From contig JBEHWO010000069.1 of NCBI GenBank assembly GCA_040217695.1, forward strand, positions 1-21,743: a stretch of DNA of 21,743 bases, written 5' to 3'. The position numbers were made by a program, and so were the translations under genes. Positions 7,064 through 14,293 of this stretch are shown in pieces (position 1 is the first letter of the stretch; each line of letters opens with the position of its first letter). The notes under the pieces are model-generated. The model searched no databases. It had not been told where the DNA came from and worked only from the letters and a program-made list of their open reading frames with translations. The DNA is from CALARM01 sp040217695 (GTDB taxonomy: Bacteria; Vulcanimicrobiota; SpSt-956; JAKJGF01).

Positions 7064-7626
7064 TTCTTAATCATGTCTTTCACTATATCTCCCGGGTTTA
7101 AAATCTCAATAAGCTGCCAGTGGTTTTCATACTTTCTCATTTTCAATTTTACTGTAACTTCTTTACTTCCGTCATCTATATTGAGTGCCACGACTGCGAT
7201 CTTTCCTTCTTTTTCCAGGCATGTTATGGATGAATTCATAAGGAGCTTTTTCCTGAGTTCTCCCCTGTTTTCATTATCACTATCAGAGGATTCGACAAAT
7301 TTCTGTAAATTCTCTCTAAATTTTTCTTTAATTTTCGGCTTTAAAGCCTCTCCAAGGCCTTTATTCAGGATATTTCCAATAAGCCCACCTGCCCCGGATT
7401 CTTCAAGTTTCTCCGTAAAAAATTCGGACACGTCATCTATAAGACTTTCACAGAGGGAATCGGTATCGACATATTTCTGGAATTTCTCCCAGTCATGACC
7501 TTTTATACTCCTCAAAATCATTATGACAGAATACTGTGGCGTAGAGGTATAATGCCAGAAATAAACAAGTCCTCCTGCTGCTGCCAGAACCATAACCAGA
7601 CCGATTATTACAAGAATCTTTTTCAA
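7060..7626 (-). CDS. Membrane-anchored DUF2939-like protein
   Basis: 188 aa; TTG start at 7626 with a perfect GGAGGG 6 nt upstream. Residues 4-25 are one transmembrane helix or uncleaved signal anchor (ILVIIGLVMVLAAAGGLVYF). The following STPQYSVIMILRSIKGHDWEKFQKYVD is typical of DUF2939-type proteins, where an S/TP-x-Y motif is followed by a helix and a D-x-x-x-F-x-x-Y/H-V-D segment. The remainder has a charged helical middle (about 75-130) and a beta-rich tail (IAVVALNIDDGSKEVTVKLK, then YENHWQLIEI). The function of the family is not known; topology predicts an external soluble domain. Transcription is from the extended -10 box at 7653-7658, and the cysteine desulfurase gene follows on the same strand. 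Confidence 0.75.
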   Translation of the reverse strand: MKKILVIIGLVMVLAAAGGLVYFWHYTSTPQYSVIMILRSIKGHDWEKFQKYVDTDSLCESLIDDVSEFFTEKLEESGAGGLIGNILNKGLGEALKPKIKEKFRENLQKFVESSDSDNENRGELRKKLLMNSSITCLEKEGKIAVVALNIDDGSKEVTVKLKMRKYENHWQLIEILNPGDIVKDMIKK

Positions 7627-7652
7627 AATAATCCCTCCTTCGATTTTTTATA

Positions 7653-7661
7653 ATTATATCA
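7653..7661 (-). promoter_or_regulatory. Extended -10 promoter of the DUF2939-like gene
   Basis: The minus strand reads TGATATAAT (TATAAT at 7653-7658) with no clear -35. The transcript would begin near 7646, close ahead of the GGAGGG site. Confidence 0.5.
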
Positions 7662-7763
7662 TGTCTAACGTTATTAGAGTAGTTGCAAAATCATTCTGGT
7701 ATTTATGGATTTTTATGAAAGTAATTAGGGGTTGTAAAAAAATAACCTTATCATATTTACAAT

Positions 7764-7793
7764 CGTGACGCGTAACGCGTAACGCGTGACGCG
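7764..7793 (+). repeat. Heptamer array, four units
   Basis: The order is GTGACGC, GTAACGC, GTAACGC, GTGACGC, then GAGG. It lies in the divergent gap between the DUF2939-like gene and the isomerase gene; a TATAAT at 7805-7810 follows it without a recognisable -35. Confidence 0.95.
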
Positions 7794-7860
7794 AGGACAA
7801 AAACTATAATTTGCCAGAGTTATTTTCTTACAGTCCCTAAAAACAATAAAGGAAAAAAAG

Positions 7861-7914
7861 ATGATGGAAAGAATTATTATTAAATTGACTTTAAATAAAA
7901 GGGGCTTACGGTAA
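7861..7914 (+). CDS. Putative 17-aa leader peptide upstream of the isomerase gene
   Basis: ATG at 7861 with AAAGGA 7 nt upstream encodes MMERIIIKLTLNKRGLR and stops with TAA at 7912-7914, five bases before the ATG of the isomerase gene at 7920. The isomerase start has only a poor ribosome binding site, so translation could be coupled through this short frame. It is in a different frame from the isomerase. Nothing beyond the start signal and spacing supports it. Confidence 0.35.
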   Translation: MMERIIIKLTLNKRGLR

Positions 7915-7919
7915 ATAAG

Positions 7920-8648
7920 ATGAAAAATATAAAAAACAGAACAGGCCTGCAGAACTGTAAACACAACAATCTTTTACTGGAAGAGGAAATAATTTTCTCA
8001 ATAAATCATGACTTTAAAGTATTTGAAATACTTTTTGATGGTTTCTGGCCATGGGATATTAAAAGAAATTTAAGGGAAAAGATAAAAAAATTTTCCCGGG
8101 AAAATAACATTATATTGCAGGTCCATGCCCCTATAGAAAGAGCGGAACCATGTGAAGAAATTTTAAGAGAAACTCTTATTTTTACTATAGAAACAGGAAG
8201 TAATCTTCTTACAGTTCACCCTCGAAAACAGGATATAAACATATATAAAAACATATTTTCTATGGCAAAAGAACATGGCATATTTATAGGTCTGGAAAAT
8301 TACAAAGAAAGTGAAACATTTCACTCTCCATCCGATATAATCAATATATTAAGCCATTTTTCCGATTATTCAAATACGGGACTGACCTTTGATACAGGTC
8401 ATGCCAATATATACGGTAATCCTGTAAATTATCTGAAATCTTTGCCGGAACAAATAAAAATATTAAATGTTCATCTTCATGATAACCTCGGAGAAAAAGA
8501 TAATCATATGACAATGGGAGAAGGAAATATAAATTTTCATAGCGTGCTCCGATGTCTGGAAGAAAGAAATTATACAGGAAATTTCATAATAGAACACTGG
8601 CATAATAATCTTGTATCTGCAGAATATTTATTCACTGTAATGCAGTGA
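7920..8648 (+). CDS. Sugar phosphate isomerase/epimerase-like TIM barrel (AP endonuclease 2 fold)
   Basis: 242 aa. The xylose-isomerase-like TIM-barrel superfamily is shown by LQVHAPIERAEP, TVHPRK, FIGLENYKES (a metal-ligand Glu), GLTFDTGHANIYG (metal-ligand Asp and His), LNVHLHDNLGEKDNHMTMGEG (His ligand, substrate loop with GEG) and FIIEHWH (terminal Glu ligand). These are the positions that bind one or two divalent metals in sugar epimerases and endonuclease IV. It lacks the extra zinc ligands that would identify endonuclease IV, so an isomerase/epimerase of unknown substrate is more likely. At 242 aa it is shorter than most members (260-290), and the usual first strand (MKIGLST-like) is weak or missing: the start may be imprecise, the frame being open back to 7899. 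It is convergent with the molybdenum hydroxylase operon. Confidence 0.8.
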   Translation: MKNIKNRTGLQNCKHNNLLLEEEIIFSINHDFKVFEILFDGFWPWDIKRNLREKIKKFSRENNIILQVHAPIERAEPCEEILRETLIFTIETGSNLLTVHPRKQDINIYKNIFSMAKEHGIFIGLENYKESETFHSPSDIINILSHFSDYSNTGLTFDTGHANIYGNPVNYLKSLPEQIKILNVHLHDNLGEKDNHMTMGEGNINFHSVLRCLEERNYTGNFIIEHWHNNLVSAEYLFTVMQ

Positions 8649-8668
8649 ACAGGCAATGCCTGTTCACT
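8644..8668. terminator. Perfect hairpin between convergent genes
   Basis: AGTGAACAGGC, loop AAT, GCCTGTTCACT: an 11-bp perfect stem. It begins inside the last codons of the isomerase gene (its TGA is part of the stem) and ends 7 bp before the stop of the molybdenum hydroxylase gene. No T-tract follows closely on either strand, so use as a bidirectional terminator is inferred from position. Confidence 0.55.
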
Positions 8669-8675
8669 ACAAAGA

Positions 8676-11027
8676 TTATTTCTTTTCCCTGAGTGCTCTC
8701 CATACGTCTTCAGATCTGATGGGCATATGGGTAAGCTGAATACCCAGGGCATTCTTAAGGGCATTTCCTACGGCAGGGGCGACACTTATCATGGGGTGTT
8801 CCCCCACTCCTCTCGCACCGAAGGGCCCGTCTAACTGCGGAGTCTCCACAGGGATTACAATTATTTCTTCAGGCATATCCCTCACAGTAGGTATTTTATT
8901 ATCCGTAAAGGAATTATTTAAGAGTTTACCTTTTTTATCATAAATATAACCTTCACATATGGCAGTTCCCAGTCCCTGAAGCATGCCTCCTATACACTGG
9001 CCTCTTACGGCCTTTTCATTTATAACCTTGCCTACATCGAAAGAAGAGGCAATCTTTATAACATCAAACTCTCCCGTTTCTTTATCTATTTCCAGAACAA
9101 TACCATGAGCGCCGTAAGTCCAGTCAAGAGCAGGATTTCCCTGGCCAGTTTCCTTATCTAAATTGGTAAGGCCCTGTGCCACATACCGTCCTACTCCTAC
9201 TATGGGGCCTCCTATACCTTTACCGTCAGGATAGGCATAACCTACGGACATCTGCTTATATGTCACAAATTCATTTTCTCTGTGGACAACATAAACCTTA
9301 CCGTCTTTATGGCGGAGATCATATTTGCTTGCCCTCAGCACCTGGGAAGCCACGTCATACATTTTATCTACCATATCCCTTGCAGCAAGTATTGCTGCAT
9401 TACCGCTCAGAAGAAGCCCTTTTGATGCCACAGTTTGCCAGTCATAGGGGTCTCTGTCAGTATCGGACTCAAAGGCGATTTTCACTTTTTCAATGGGAAT
9501 TGCCAGTTCTTCTGCAATCATCTGGGCTATGGACGTATAGGTTCCTGCGCCGTAATCCACAAGGGAAAGATTTGCTATGACACTTCCGTCTTCATTCATC
9601 TTAAGAATTACTACTGTTCCCGTATAGGGAGGCATGGCAGGTGCTTTATGGAGGGCACAGACGGCTTTACCGATGACTTTGCCTGTTTTCTTTTCTCTTT
9701 CAAGTTCTTCTTCTGTTTTCGTGCCGTAATTTATGGCTTTGGCCGCCTCTTCTATACATTTCTTCACATCTCCCGTATGATCCGTTATCACTTCACCCGT
9801 AAGGGTTACAGAGCCGGGTTTTAATGTATTGATTTTTCGAAACTCCACAGGATCAAGTCCTATTGTATCTGCCACATAATCCATGTGTCTTTCAAGACCC
9901 CAGAAGAATTCCACATGACCGAAACCTCTGTAGGCCGTGCCGAAAACTTTATTTGTGTAAACCGTAAAAGCATCAAGCCAGGCATTGGGAATTTCGTATG
10001 GCCCCCCTCCCGAGTAACCTGATGCTCTGGTGACATTCACCGCATAATCAGCATAGGCTCCCGCATCCCAGAACATTTCCATTTTCTGAGCTACAATTTT
10101 ACCTGATTTTTTCACACCTGTCTTGATTTTATAGGTCAGACCGCTTCTGCATGGCAACAGATTAAATTCTTCTTCTCTTGAAGCCTGAAGTTTTACAGGT
10201 CTTCCCCCTGCTTCTCTCGAGAGACATGCACAGAGAGGTTCCAGATGAATGCCTGCTTTCCCTCCGAACCCGCCGCCCACGTAAGGGACTATGACTCTTA
10301 CATTGTTATGAGGGAGAGCGAAGGAATAACAGAAAAGATTTCTCACGGTAAAAGGCGACTGGGCACTGGTCCATATAGTTACTTTATCGCCTTTTTCCCA
10401 TTTAGCAATTGAAACATGGGTTTCCATGGGAACATGCTGGACAGAAGGATTCGTATATTCCCTTTCCACTATAAAATCTGCTTCTTTAAATCCCTTATCA
10501 ATATCTCCTTTTCTTATTTTCTGATTGTGGACAATATTTGTTCCCGGCTTCGGAGAGAAAACCGCTTCTATATATTTATATTTACCCAGTTCGGGATGTA
10601 CAAGAGGACTGTCTTCCTTAAGTGCTCTTTTCACATCAAGAACCGGTTCAAGTTCTTCATATTCCACTTCTATCAAATCTATGGCTTCTCTTGCAATATC
10701 TTCCGTGTCCGCCGCTACTGCCGCAACGCCTTCCCCTTGATATCTTACCGTACCTCTTGCAAGTATATATTTATCTACAATATAAAGACCGACTCTATAG
10801 TCAAGATCTTCACCTGTCAGTACTGCTCTTACTCCCGGTAAAGCTTTTGCTTTAGACGTGTCGATTTTTTTTATCTTTGCCGATGCACAGGGACTGGGCT
10901 TGACTTTCGCAAATAACATACCCTGGATGAACATATCGGAAACAAAGAGTGCTTCACCTGTTAATTTCTCAAACGAATCTACCCTGTCAGGCCCTTTGCC
11001 TATATATTTATATTCCTGTCCTGTCAT
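8676..11027 (-). CDS. Xanthine dehydrogenase-family molybdopterin-binding (large) subunit
   Basis: 783 aa, full length for the family. It binds molybdopterin cytosine dinucleotide and hydroxylates a C-H bond of an aromatic heterocycle or aldehyde, passing electrons to the 2Fe-2S and FAD subunits encoded just upstream. Seen: N-terminal ab hammerhead domain (KYIGKGPDRVDSFEKLTGEA, VLTGEDL), VPYVGGGFGGKAG, AYRGFGHVEFF (R367) and the terminal GARGVGEHPM with the catalytic base E743. The AYRGFG loop is of the xanthine dehydrogenase/hydroxylase type; the Cys-containing loop of CO dehydrogenase (AYRCSFR) is absent, so this is not CoxL despite the same gene order. No ligand residues pinpoint the substrate. 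ATG at 11027 is preceded by GGAGTG inside the end of the 2Fe-2S gene, one base from its stop, so translation is coupled. Confidence 0.93.
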   Translation of the reverse strand: MTGQEYKYIGKGPDRVDSFEKLTGEALFVSDMFIQGMLFAKVKPSPCASAKIKKIDTSKAKALPGVRAVLTGEDLDYRVGLYIVDKYILARGTVRYQGEGVAAVAADTEDIAREAIDLIEVEYEELEPVLDVKRALKEDSPLVHPELGKYKYIEAVFSPKPGTNIVHNQKIRKGDIDKGFKEADFIVEREYTNPSVQHVPMETHVSIAKWEKGDKVTIWTSAQSPFTVRNLFCYSFALPHNNVRVIVPYVGGGFGGKAGIHLEPLCACLSREAGGRPVKLQASREEEFNLLPCRSGLTYKIKTGVKKSGKIVAQKMEMFWDAGAYADYAVNVTRASGYSGGGPYEIPNAWLDAFTVYTNKVFGTAYRGFGHVEFFWGLERHMDYVADTIGLDPVEFRKINTLKPGSVTLTGEVITDHTGDVKKCIEEAAKAINYGTKTEEELEREKKTGKVIGKAVCALHKAPAMPPYTGTVVILKMNEDGSVIANLSLVDYGAGTYTSIAQMIAEELAIPIEKVKIAFESDTDRDPYDWQTVASKGLLLSGNAAILAARDMVDKMYDVASQVLRASKYDLRHKDGKVYVVHRENEFVTYKQMSVGYAYPDGKGIGGPIVGVGRYVAQGLTNLDKETGQGNPALDWTYGAHGIVLEIDKETGEFDVIKIASSFDVGKVINEKAVRGQCIGGMLQGLGTAICEGYIYDKKGKLLNNSFTDNKIPTVRDMPEEIIVIPVETPQLDGPFGARGVGEHPMISVAPAVGNALKNALGIQLTHMPIRSEDVWRALREKK

Positions 11028-11028
11028 T

Positions 11029-11499
11029 TTATTTCACTCCTTTCCCTTCAGAAACTTCCATTATGGCTTCCACAATCTGTTTATAACCGGTACATCTGCA
11101 GAAATTACCTTCGATTGCTTCTTTAACATCTTCTTCTGTAGGCCTGGGGTTTCTCTCCAGAAGTGCCCTGGCAGACATTATCATACCGGGAGTGCAGAAA
11201 CCGCACTGAACTGCATGATGATGATGAAAAGCCTCCTGAAGAGGAGAAAGTTTTCCATCAGAAGATTCTCCTTCAATGGTTCTTATGACGGAACCGTCAC
11301 ATTCTGCGGCAAGAACAAGACAGGAATTTACAGTTCTTCCGTCCAGAATAACAGTGCAGGCACCGCACTCTCCTGCGCCGCATCCTTCTTTTGTCCCTGT
11401 AAGAAAGAGATCCTGTCTCAAGAATTCCAGGAGTGTTCTATGTTCCGGAATATCTTTTGTATAATCTTTATCATTTACTTTAACTTTTATGGTTTTCAT
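11029..11499 (-). CDS. Molybdenum hydroxylase 2Fe-2S (small) subunit
   Basis: 156 aa, typical length. The N-terminal plant-ferredoxin-like cluster uses C40, C45, C48 and C60 (GCGAGECGACTVILDG...C); the C-terminal helical cluster uses C99, C102, C134 and C136 (QCGFCTPGM, then FCRCTGY). The two clusters wire electrons from the molybdenum site to FAD. A run of four histidines (H92-H95) precedes the Q98-C99 motif. The ATG at 11499 overlaps the TGA of the FAD subunit gene (ATGA), a classic coupling junction; the stop is one base from the start of the large subunit gene. Order is FAD, 2Fe-2S, Mo subunit, as in the medium-small-large arrangement of many such hydroxylases. Confidence 0.96.
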   Translation of the reverse strand: MKTIKVKVNDKDYTKDIPEHRTLLEFLRQDLFLTGTKEGCGAGECGACTVILDGRTVNSCLVLAAECDGSVIRTIEGESSDGKLSPLQEAFHHHHAVQCGFCTPGMIMSARALLERNPRPTEEDVKEAIEGNFCRCTGYKQIVEAIMEVSEGKGVK

Positions 11500-12323
11500 C
11501 TGGACGTACCTCCGAGTTCTTCATAAATCCTTTTTATATAAACTTCTACCATATGTTTTCTGTATTCTGAGCTTCCTCTCAGATCATCTATGGGAGATAT
11601 GGCTTTAATTACATGATCTATTATTTCAGACAGAGGTGCGCTGACAGGAATTTCATCTAACAATACAGGTACAGGGGCACATGAGCCTATGGCAATTCTG
11701 AATACATCTCTTACCTTACCCATGGCGACACCGGAAATAGTCAGATCATGTCCTTTTACCCTTTTAGATTTTTTATATAAAGCTTTCATTGAGATATATT
11801 CTTCGGGAACTATAATGGATTTTACAAAATCTCCCGTATTAAGAGCAGTTTTCCTGACGCCTTTAAAGAAATTTTTCAATGGTATATCTTCTTCTCCTGC
11901 AATACTCAATACTTTCAATCGTGCATCAAGTATTAATAAAGCAGGTGCCATATCGGCAGCAGGTGATCCGTAACATATGTTGCCTGTCACGGTGGCTCTG
12001 TTTCTTATCTGATATGACGCAAGTTCTTTTGCGGCAGCCTGAAGCAGGGGATATTTTTCTTCTACGACTTTACTTTCAATAAGTTCATTACATGTAACGG
12101 CGGCACCTATAACAAGGCCTGTTCCCGGTATGAATGATATCTCTTTAACGCCGGGTATTTTTTTTACATCCACAACACAGTCAGGTCTCTGCAGATCACT
12201 TCTTATGTCTACAAAAACATTGGTTCCACCTGCAAGAAGTTTCGCTTTTTCTCCGTAACTGGCAAGAAGTTTAAGTAATTCTTCTTCAGAGGTGGGAGCA
12301 AGGTATTTAAATTGTCTCAACAT
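11496..12323 (-). CDS. Molybdenum hydroxylase FAD-binding (medium) subunit
   Basis: 275 aa from the start chosen here. Domain 1 holds the FAD-binding LLAGGTNVFVDIRSDL and the second flavin loop QIRNRATVTGNICYGSPAADM; the C-terminal part is the CO dehydrogenase flavoprotein C-terminal domain. It hands electrons from the 2Fe-2S subunit to NAD or another acceptor. The frame opens earlier (ATG at 12350), but the start at 12323 (MLRQFKYLAPTSEEELL) is right because GGGAGGAAC lies 8 nt before it and conserved sequence begins there. It is the first gene of the three-gene operon. A TTGACC at 12394-12399 (minus) could be a -35 but its -10 is poor. No XdhC/CoxD-type chaperone or MocA gene is in the window. 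Confidence 0.93.
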   Translation of the reverse strand: MLRQFKYLAPTSEEELLKLLASYGEKAKLLAGGTNVFVDIRSDLQRPDCVVDVKKIPGVKEISFIPGTGLVIGAAVTCNELIESKVVEEKYPLLQAAAKELASYQIRNRATVTGNICYGSPAADMAPALLILDARLKVLSIAGEEDIPLKNFFKGVRKTALNTGDFVKSIIVPEEYISMKALYKKSKRVKGHDLTISGVAMGKVRDVFRIAIGSCAPVPVLLDEIPVSAPLSEIIDHVIKAISPIDDLRGSSEYRKHMVEVYIKRIYEELGGTSR

Positions 12324-12451
12324 AACATGTTCCTCCCGATAAGAATTCAAAATTTCACATAATTTTAGTTTATTAAATTTTCACTATCATAAAGGTCAAA
12401 TCCTTCATGATTAAAATTATTTATAAAAGAGAAATAAAATAGTGGAATACT

Positions 12452-12570
12452 ATGGGAAAGAAACAAATAAAAGAGAATTTCAAAGTAAAAATCTGTTCAT
12501 TCAAAGAAAATAAAGGGAGTTAAATATGAAGTATTATGCTCACCTCAGTAAAGTCTATGGGGAAAAGTAG
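12452..12570 (+). other. Two abutting mini-ORFs (23 and 14 codons), possible gene remnant
   Basis: ATG at 12452 opens a 23-codon frame ending TAA at 12521-12523; it ends in an AAAGGGAG (12512-12519) that serves as a good ribosome binding site for an ATG at 12526 encoding MKYYAHLSKVYGEK, stop TAG at 12568. The second start signal is better than those of several real genes here, yet the frame dies after 14 codons. It may be a short peptide or the surviving head of a lost gene. The rest of the 301-bp gap (12324-12624) holds the hydroxylase operon leader and a hairpin. Confidence 0.3.
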
Positions 12571-12582
12571 CTGATAAGCAGC

Positions 12583-12638
12583 AGTGACCGGCGAGTGAAA
12601 AACTCACCGGTCACTGGTTACTGATTACTGATTACTGA
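12583..12638 (-). repeat. Hairpin plus GTAATCA heptamers at the end of the solute-binding protein gene
   Basis: AGTGACCGG (12583-12591) pairs with CCGGTCACT (12607-12615), with an inner GAGT/ACTC helix and a GAAAA loop. On the minus strand the array reads GTAATCA, GTAATCA, GTAACCA, GTGACCG, GTGAGTT, a continuous 7-bp register. The TAA stop of the 12625 gene is one of these GTAA tetrads. It may act as a terminator, though no T-run follows. Confidence 0.75.
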
Positions 12639-13887
12639 TAAGCTGTCTGGAGAGAGATACGGCATTATCGAGAGATGTGTTTATATCTGCATGGTTACTG
12701 ATAATATCAAAGAGGGTATCGTCCATAATGCCTCTGATGGATTCCCAGGCAGGAACTTTAGGGGCAACGACTCCTGAAGCCAGTTGATTTATACCGATAC
12801 CGTTATCGGGATTTTTTCTGACAAAAGCCTGATAATCACTGCTCTGAATGGCAGAGAGTCTTACAGGCAAATAACCTGTTTCCATAGACCATTTAGCAGT
12901 ATTTTCCTTATTTGTAAGATATTTAATAAATTCCCATGAAGCTTTCTGTCTTTCGGGAGAAGTTGAAAACATGGCAAGATTTGTCCCTGCAAGCAATATC
13001 TTTCCTGAAGAAGTAGAAGGACATGGCGAAACGGCAAAATTAAATTTTACCTGTTCCTGAAGAGAACCGATCCTGGAACTTGTATCCAGAAACATGGCAC
13101 ATTTTCCGTCCATAAAATCCTTCTGCGGTTCGAAAGACATGATAGCACCTTTACTGTTTATTAAACCTCTGAGATAGTTTATAGTTTTCTTTGCTCCTTC
13201 TCCGTTAAAGAGAGGTTTACCATGTTCATCAAAAAGCTTCTCGCCGCTGGAGAGCAAAACAAGGGAAAATACGTCTACATCAGGTTTGAAAGAAAGACCC
13301 CATTGAGTCATATTTCCGTTTTTATCGATTTTTGAAAATTTCTTTGCTATCTCAGACATTTCTTCCCAGTTCTTCGGAGGAGTAAGACCGGCCTGTTTGA
13401 ACATATCTCTGTTATAATAAAGCACATAAATACTTTTATTAAAGGGAAGGGTCCATAGTTTACCATCATATTTATTGGCTTCCAGAAATGCAGGAACCAT
13501 ATCGGAAAGTTCCTGTCTATCCGGAGCGGTTGTGATAAAATCTTCTACAGGTACTATGGCTTTGACCATAATAAACTGGGATGTCCAGTTTTCATATATC
13601 TGAGAAATATCAGGAGGTGTTCCCTTTGACACATTTTTCAACAATTCTTTAAAGAGCACATTGTAACTGTTTTTATATCTGTCCTGAGTGGTTTCACTGA
13701 CTCCTACAAATTTCCCCGTAACCTTTATATCGTGGGTGGCATTAAACTCATCTATCAACCTGTTAAGAGTTTCTCCTTTTGACCCGTCCATGGCATGCCA
13801 GAACGTTACAGTTTCGGCCGCACAGGCCGGTCTTACCGGTCTTATAAACAGTGACAGGAGAATTAATAAAACGGCAAACCTTTTCAT
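12625..13887 (-). CDS. ABC transporter solute-binding protein, UgpB/MalE (cluster 1) type
   Basis: 420 aa. The signal peptide is MKRFAVLLILLSLFIRPV..ACA with cleavage near AETVTFWHAM; the mature protein opens with the strand TVTFWHAMDGSKGETLNRLI typical of sugar and glycerol-phosphate binding proteins, then PPDISQIYENW, WTLPFNKSIYVLYYNRDMF, a hinge-region MDGKCAMFLD and ASWEFIKYLTNKENTAKW. These proteins bind carbohydrate-like solutes outside the membrane and deliver them to an ABC importer. No permease or ATPase gene is next to it, so it is an orphan that borrows a transporter encoded elsewhere. The frame extends 40 codons further, but those are translated heptamers; the ATG at 13887 with GAGGGGG 11 nt upstream is the start. 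The cysteine near the cleavage site is not in a proper lipobox. Confidence 0.92.
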   Translation of the reverse strand: MKRFAVLLILLSLFIRPVRPACAAETVTFWHAMDGSKGETLNRLIDEFNATHDIKVTGKFVGVSETTQDRYKNSYNVLFKELLKNVSKGTPPDISQIYENWTSQFIMVKAIVPVEDFITTAPDRQELSDMVPAFLEANKYDGKLWTLPFNKSIYVLYYNRDMFKQAGLTPPKNWEEMSEIAKKFSKIDKNGNMTQWGLSFKPDVDVFSLVLLSSGEKLFDEHGKPLFNGEGAKKTINYLRGLINSKGAIMSFEPQKDFMDGKCAMFLDTSSRIGSLQEQVKFNFAVSPCPSTSSGKILLAGTNLAMFSTSPERQKASWEFIKYLTNKENTAKWSMETGYLPVRLSAIQSSDYQAFVRKNPDNGIGINQLASGVVAPKVPAWESIRGIMDDTLFDIISNHADINTSLDNAVSLSRQLISNQ

Positions 13888-13914
13888 TATGAAAATTACC
13901 CCCTCTGTAAAGAT

Positions 13915-13979
13915 CGTAACGCGTGACGCGTGACGCGTGACGCGAGGATATTTTATCGTGACCCGTGACGCGTGATCAG
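13915..13979 (+). repeat. Two heptamer arrays in the leader of the solute-binding protein gene
   Basis: GTAACGC and three GTGACGC units (13916-13943), then after GAGGATATTTTATC a second run GTGACCC, GTGACGC, GTGATCA (13958-13978). The gap 13888-14293 (406 bp) also contains the promoters and the array listed next; no gene is seen in it. Confidence 0.95.
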
Positions 13980-14009
13980 AACCGGATAAAATTCCTGTAC
14001 GTCGCAATT

Positions 14010-14015
14010 ATTATA
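14010..14015 (-). promoter_or_regulatory. -10 box for the solute-binding protein gene
   Basis: The minus strand reads GAGCTATAATAATTG with TATAAT at 14010-14015; TTAAAA 16 bp upstream is a weak -35. The leader would be about 115 nt and include both heptamer arrays. Confidence 0.4.
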
Positions 14016-14169
14016 GCTCTCTTTGATATATTTTTAATGTGAATTCTCTCACTTTTAGCAGGTTTTCTCTTATATTTAACAAATTAGTCCCTATTTCCAC
14101 AGAAAATATAGTCCTTCAGGCTTATTGTAAACATAATTATAAAAAGGGAAAGGCTTAAAATACGAGAAA

Positions 14170-14195
14170 TTTTATATTATAGTTACATTCATAAC
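14170..14195 (+). promoter_or_regulatory. 26-bp shared promoter-like motif, copy 1 (before the reductase gene)
   Basis: TTTTATATTATAGTTA followed by two variable bases and TTCATAAC. The same motif recurs at 16695-16720 with 24 of 26 bases identical, in both cases upstream of a plus-strand gene. TATTAT (14175-14180) could be the -10. Confidence 0.5.
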
Positions 14196-14207
14196 AACCA
14201 GTTAAAA

Positions 14208-14256
14208 GTGAGTAGTGAATAGTAAGTAATGCCCTATTCTTTTCACTTTTCACTCT
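14208..14256. repeat. GTRANNN heptamer array with inverted partner
   Basis: GTGAGTA, GTGAATA, GTAAGTA (14208-14228) are followed by TCAC at 14243 and 14250 (GTGA on the other strand, also 7 bp apart). The two halves can fold on each other. It lies in the leader of the reductase gene. Confidence 0.75.
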
Positions 14257-14293
14257 AATTAAAATCATCTCAATAACGAAAGGAGCTTATCCA

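Noticed and set aside
7725..7964. 79-codon minus-strand frame
   Set aside because: It spans a heptamer array, overlaps the isomerase start, lacks a ribosome binding site and has no domain-like features.
10858..11526. 222-codon plus-strand frame across the hydroxylase subunit junctions
   Set aside because: It is antisense to three well-recognised overlapping genes and has no start signal.
8676..12323. Aerobic CO dehydrogenase operon (same medium-small-large order)
   Set aside because: The large subunit has AYRGFG rather than the cysteine-containing active loop of CoxL.
12324..12350. Earlier ATG of the FAD-subunit gene
   Set aside because: The nine extra codons contain the ribosome binding site itself, and the conserved sequence begins at 12323.
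13888..14007. Extra 40 N-terminal codons on the solute-binding protein (peptide with HASRVT repeats)
   Set aside because: They are translation of GTGACGC heptamers on the open strand; a proper signal peptide and GAGGGGG site mark ATG 13887.
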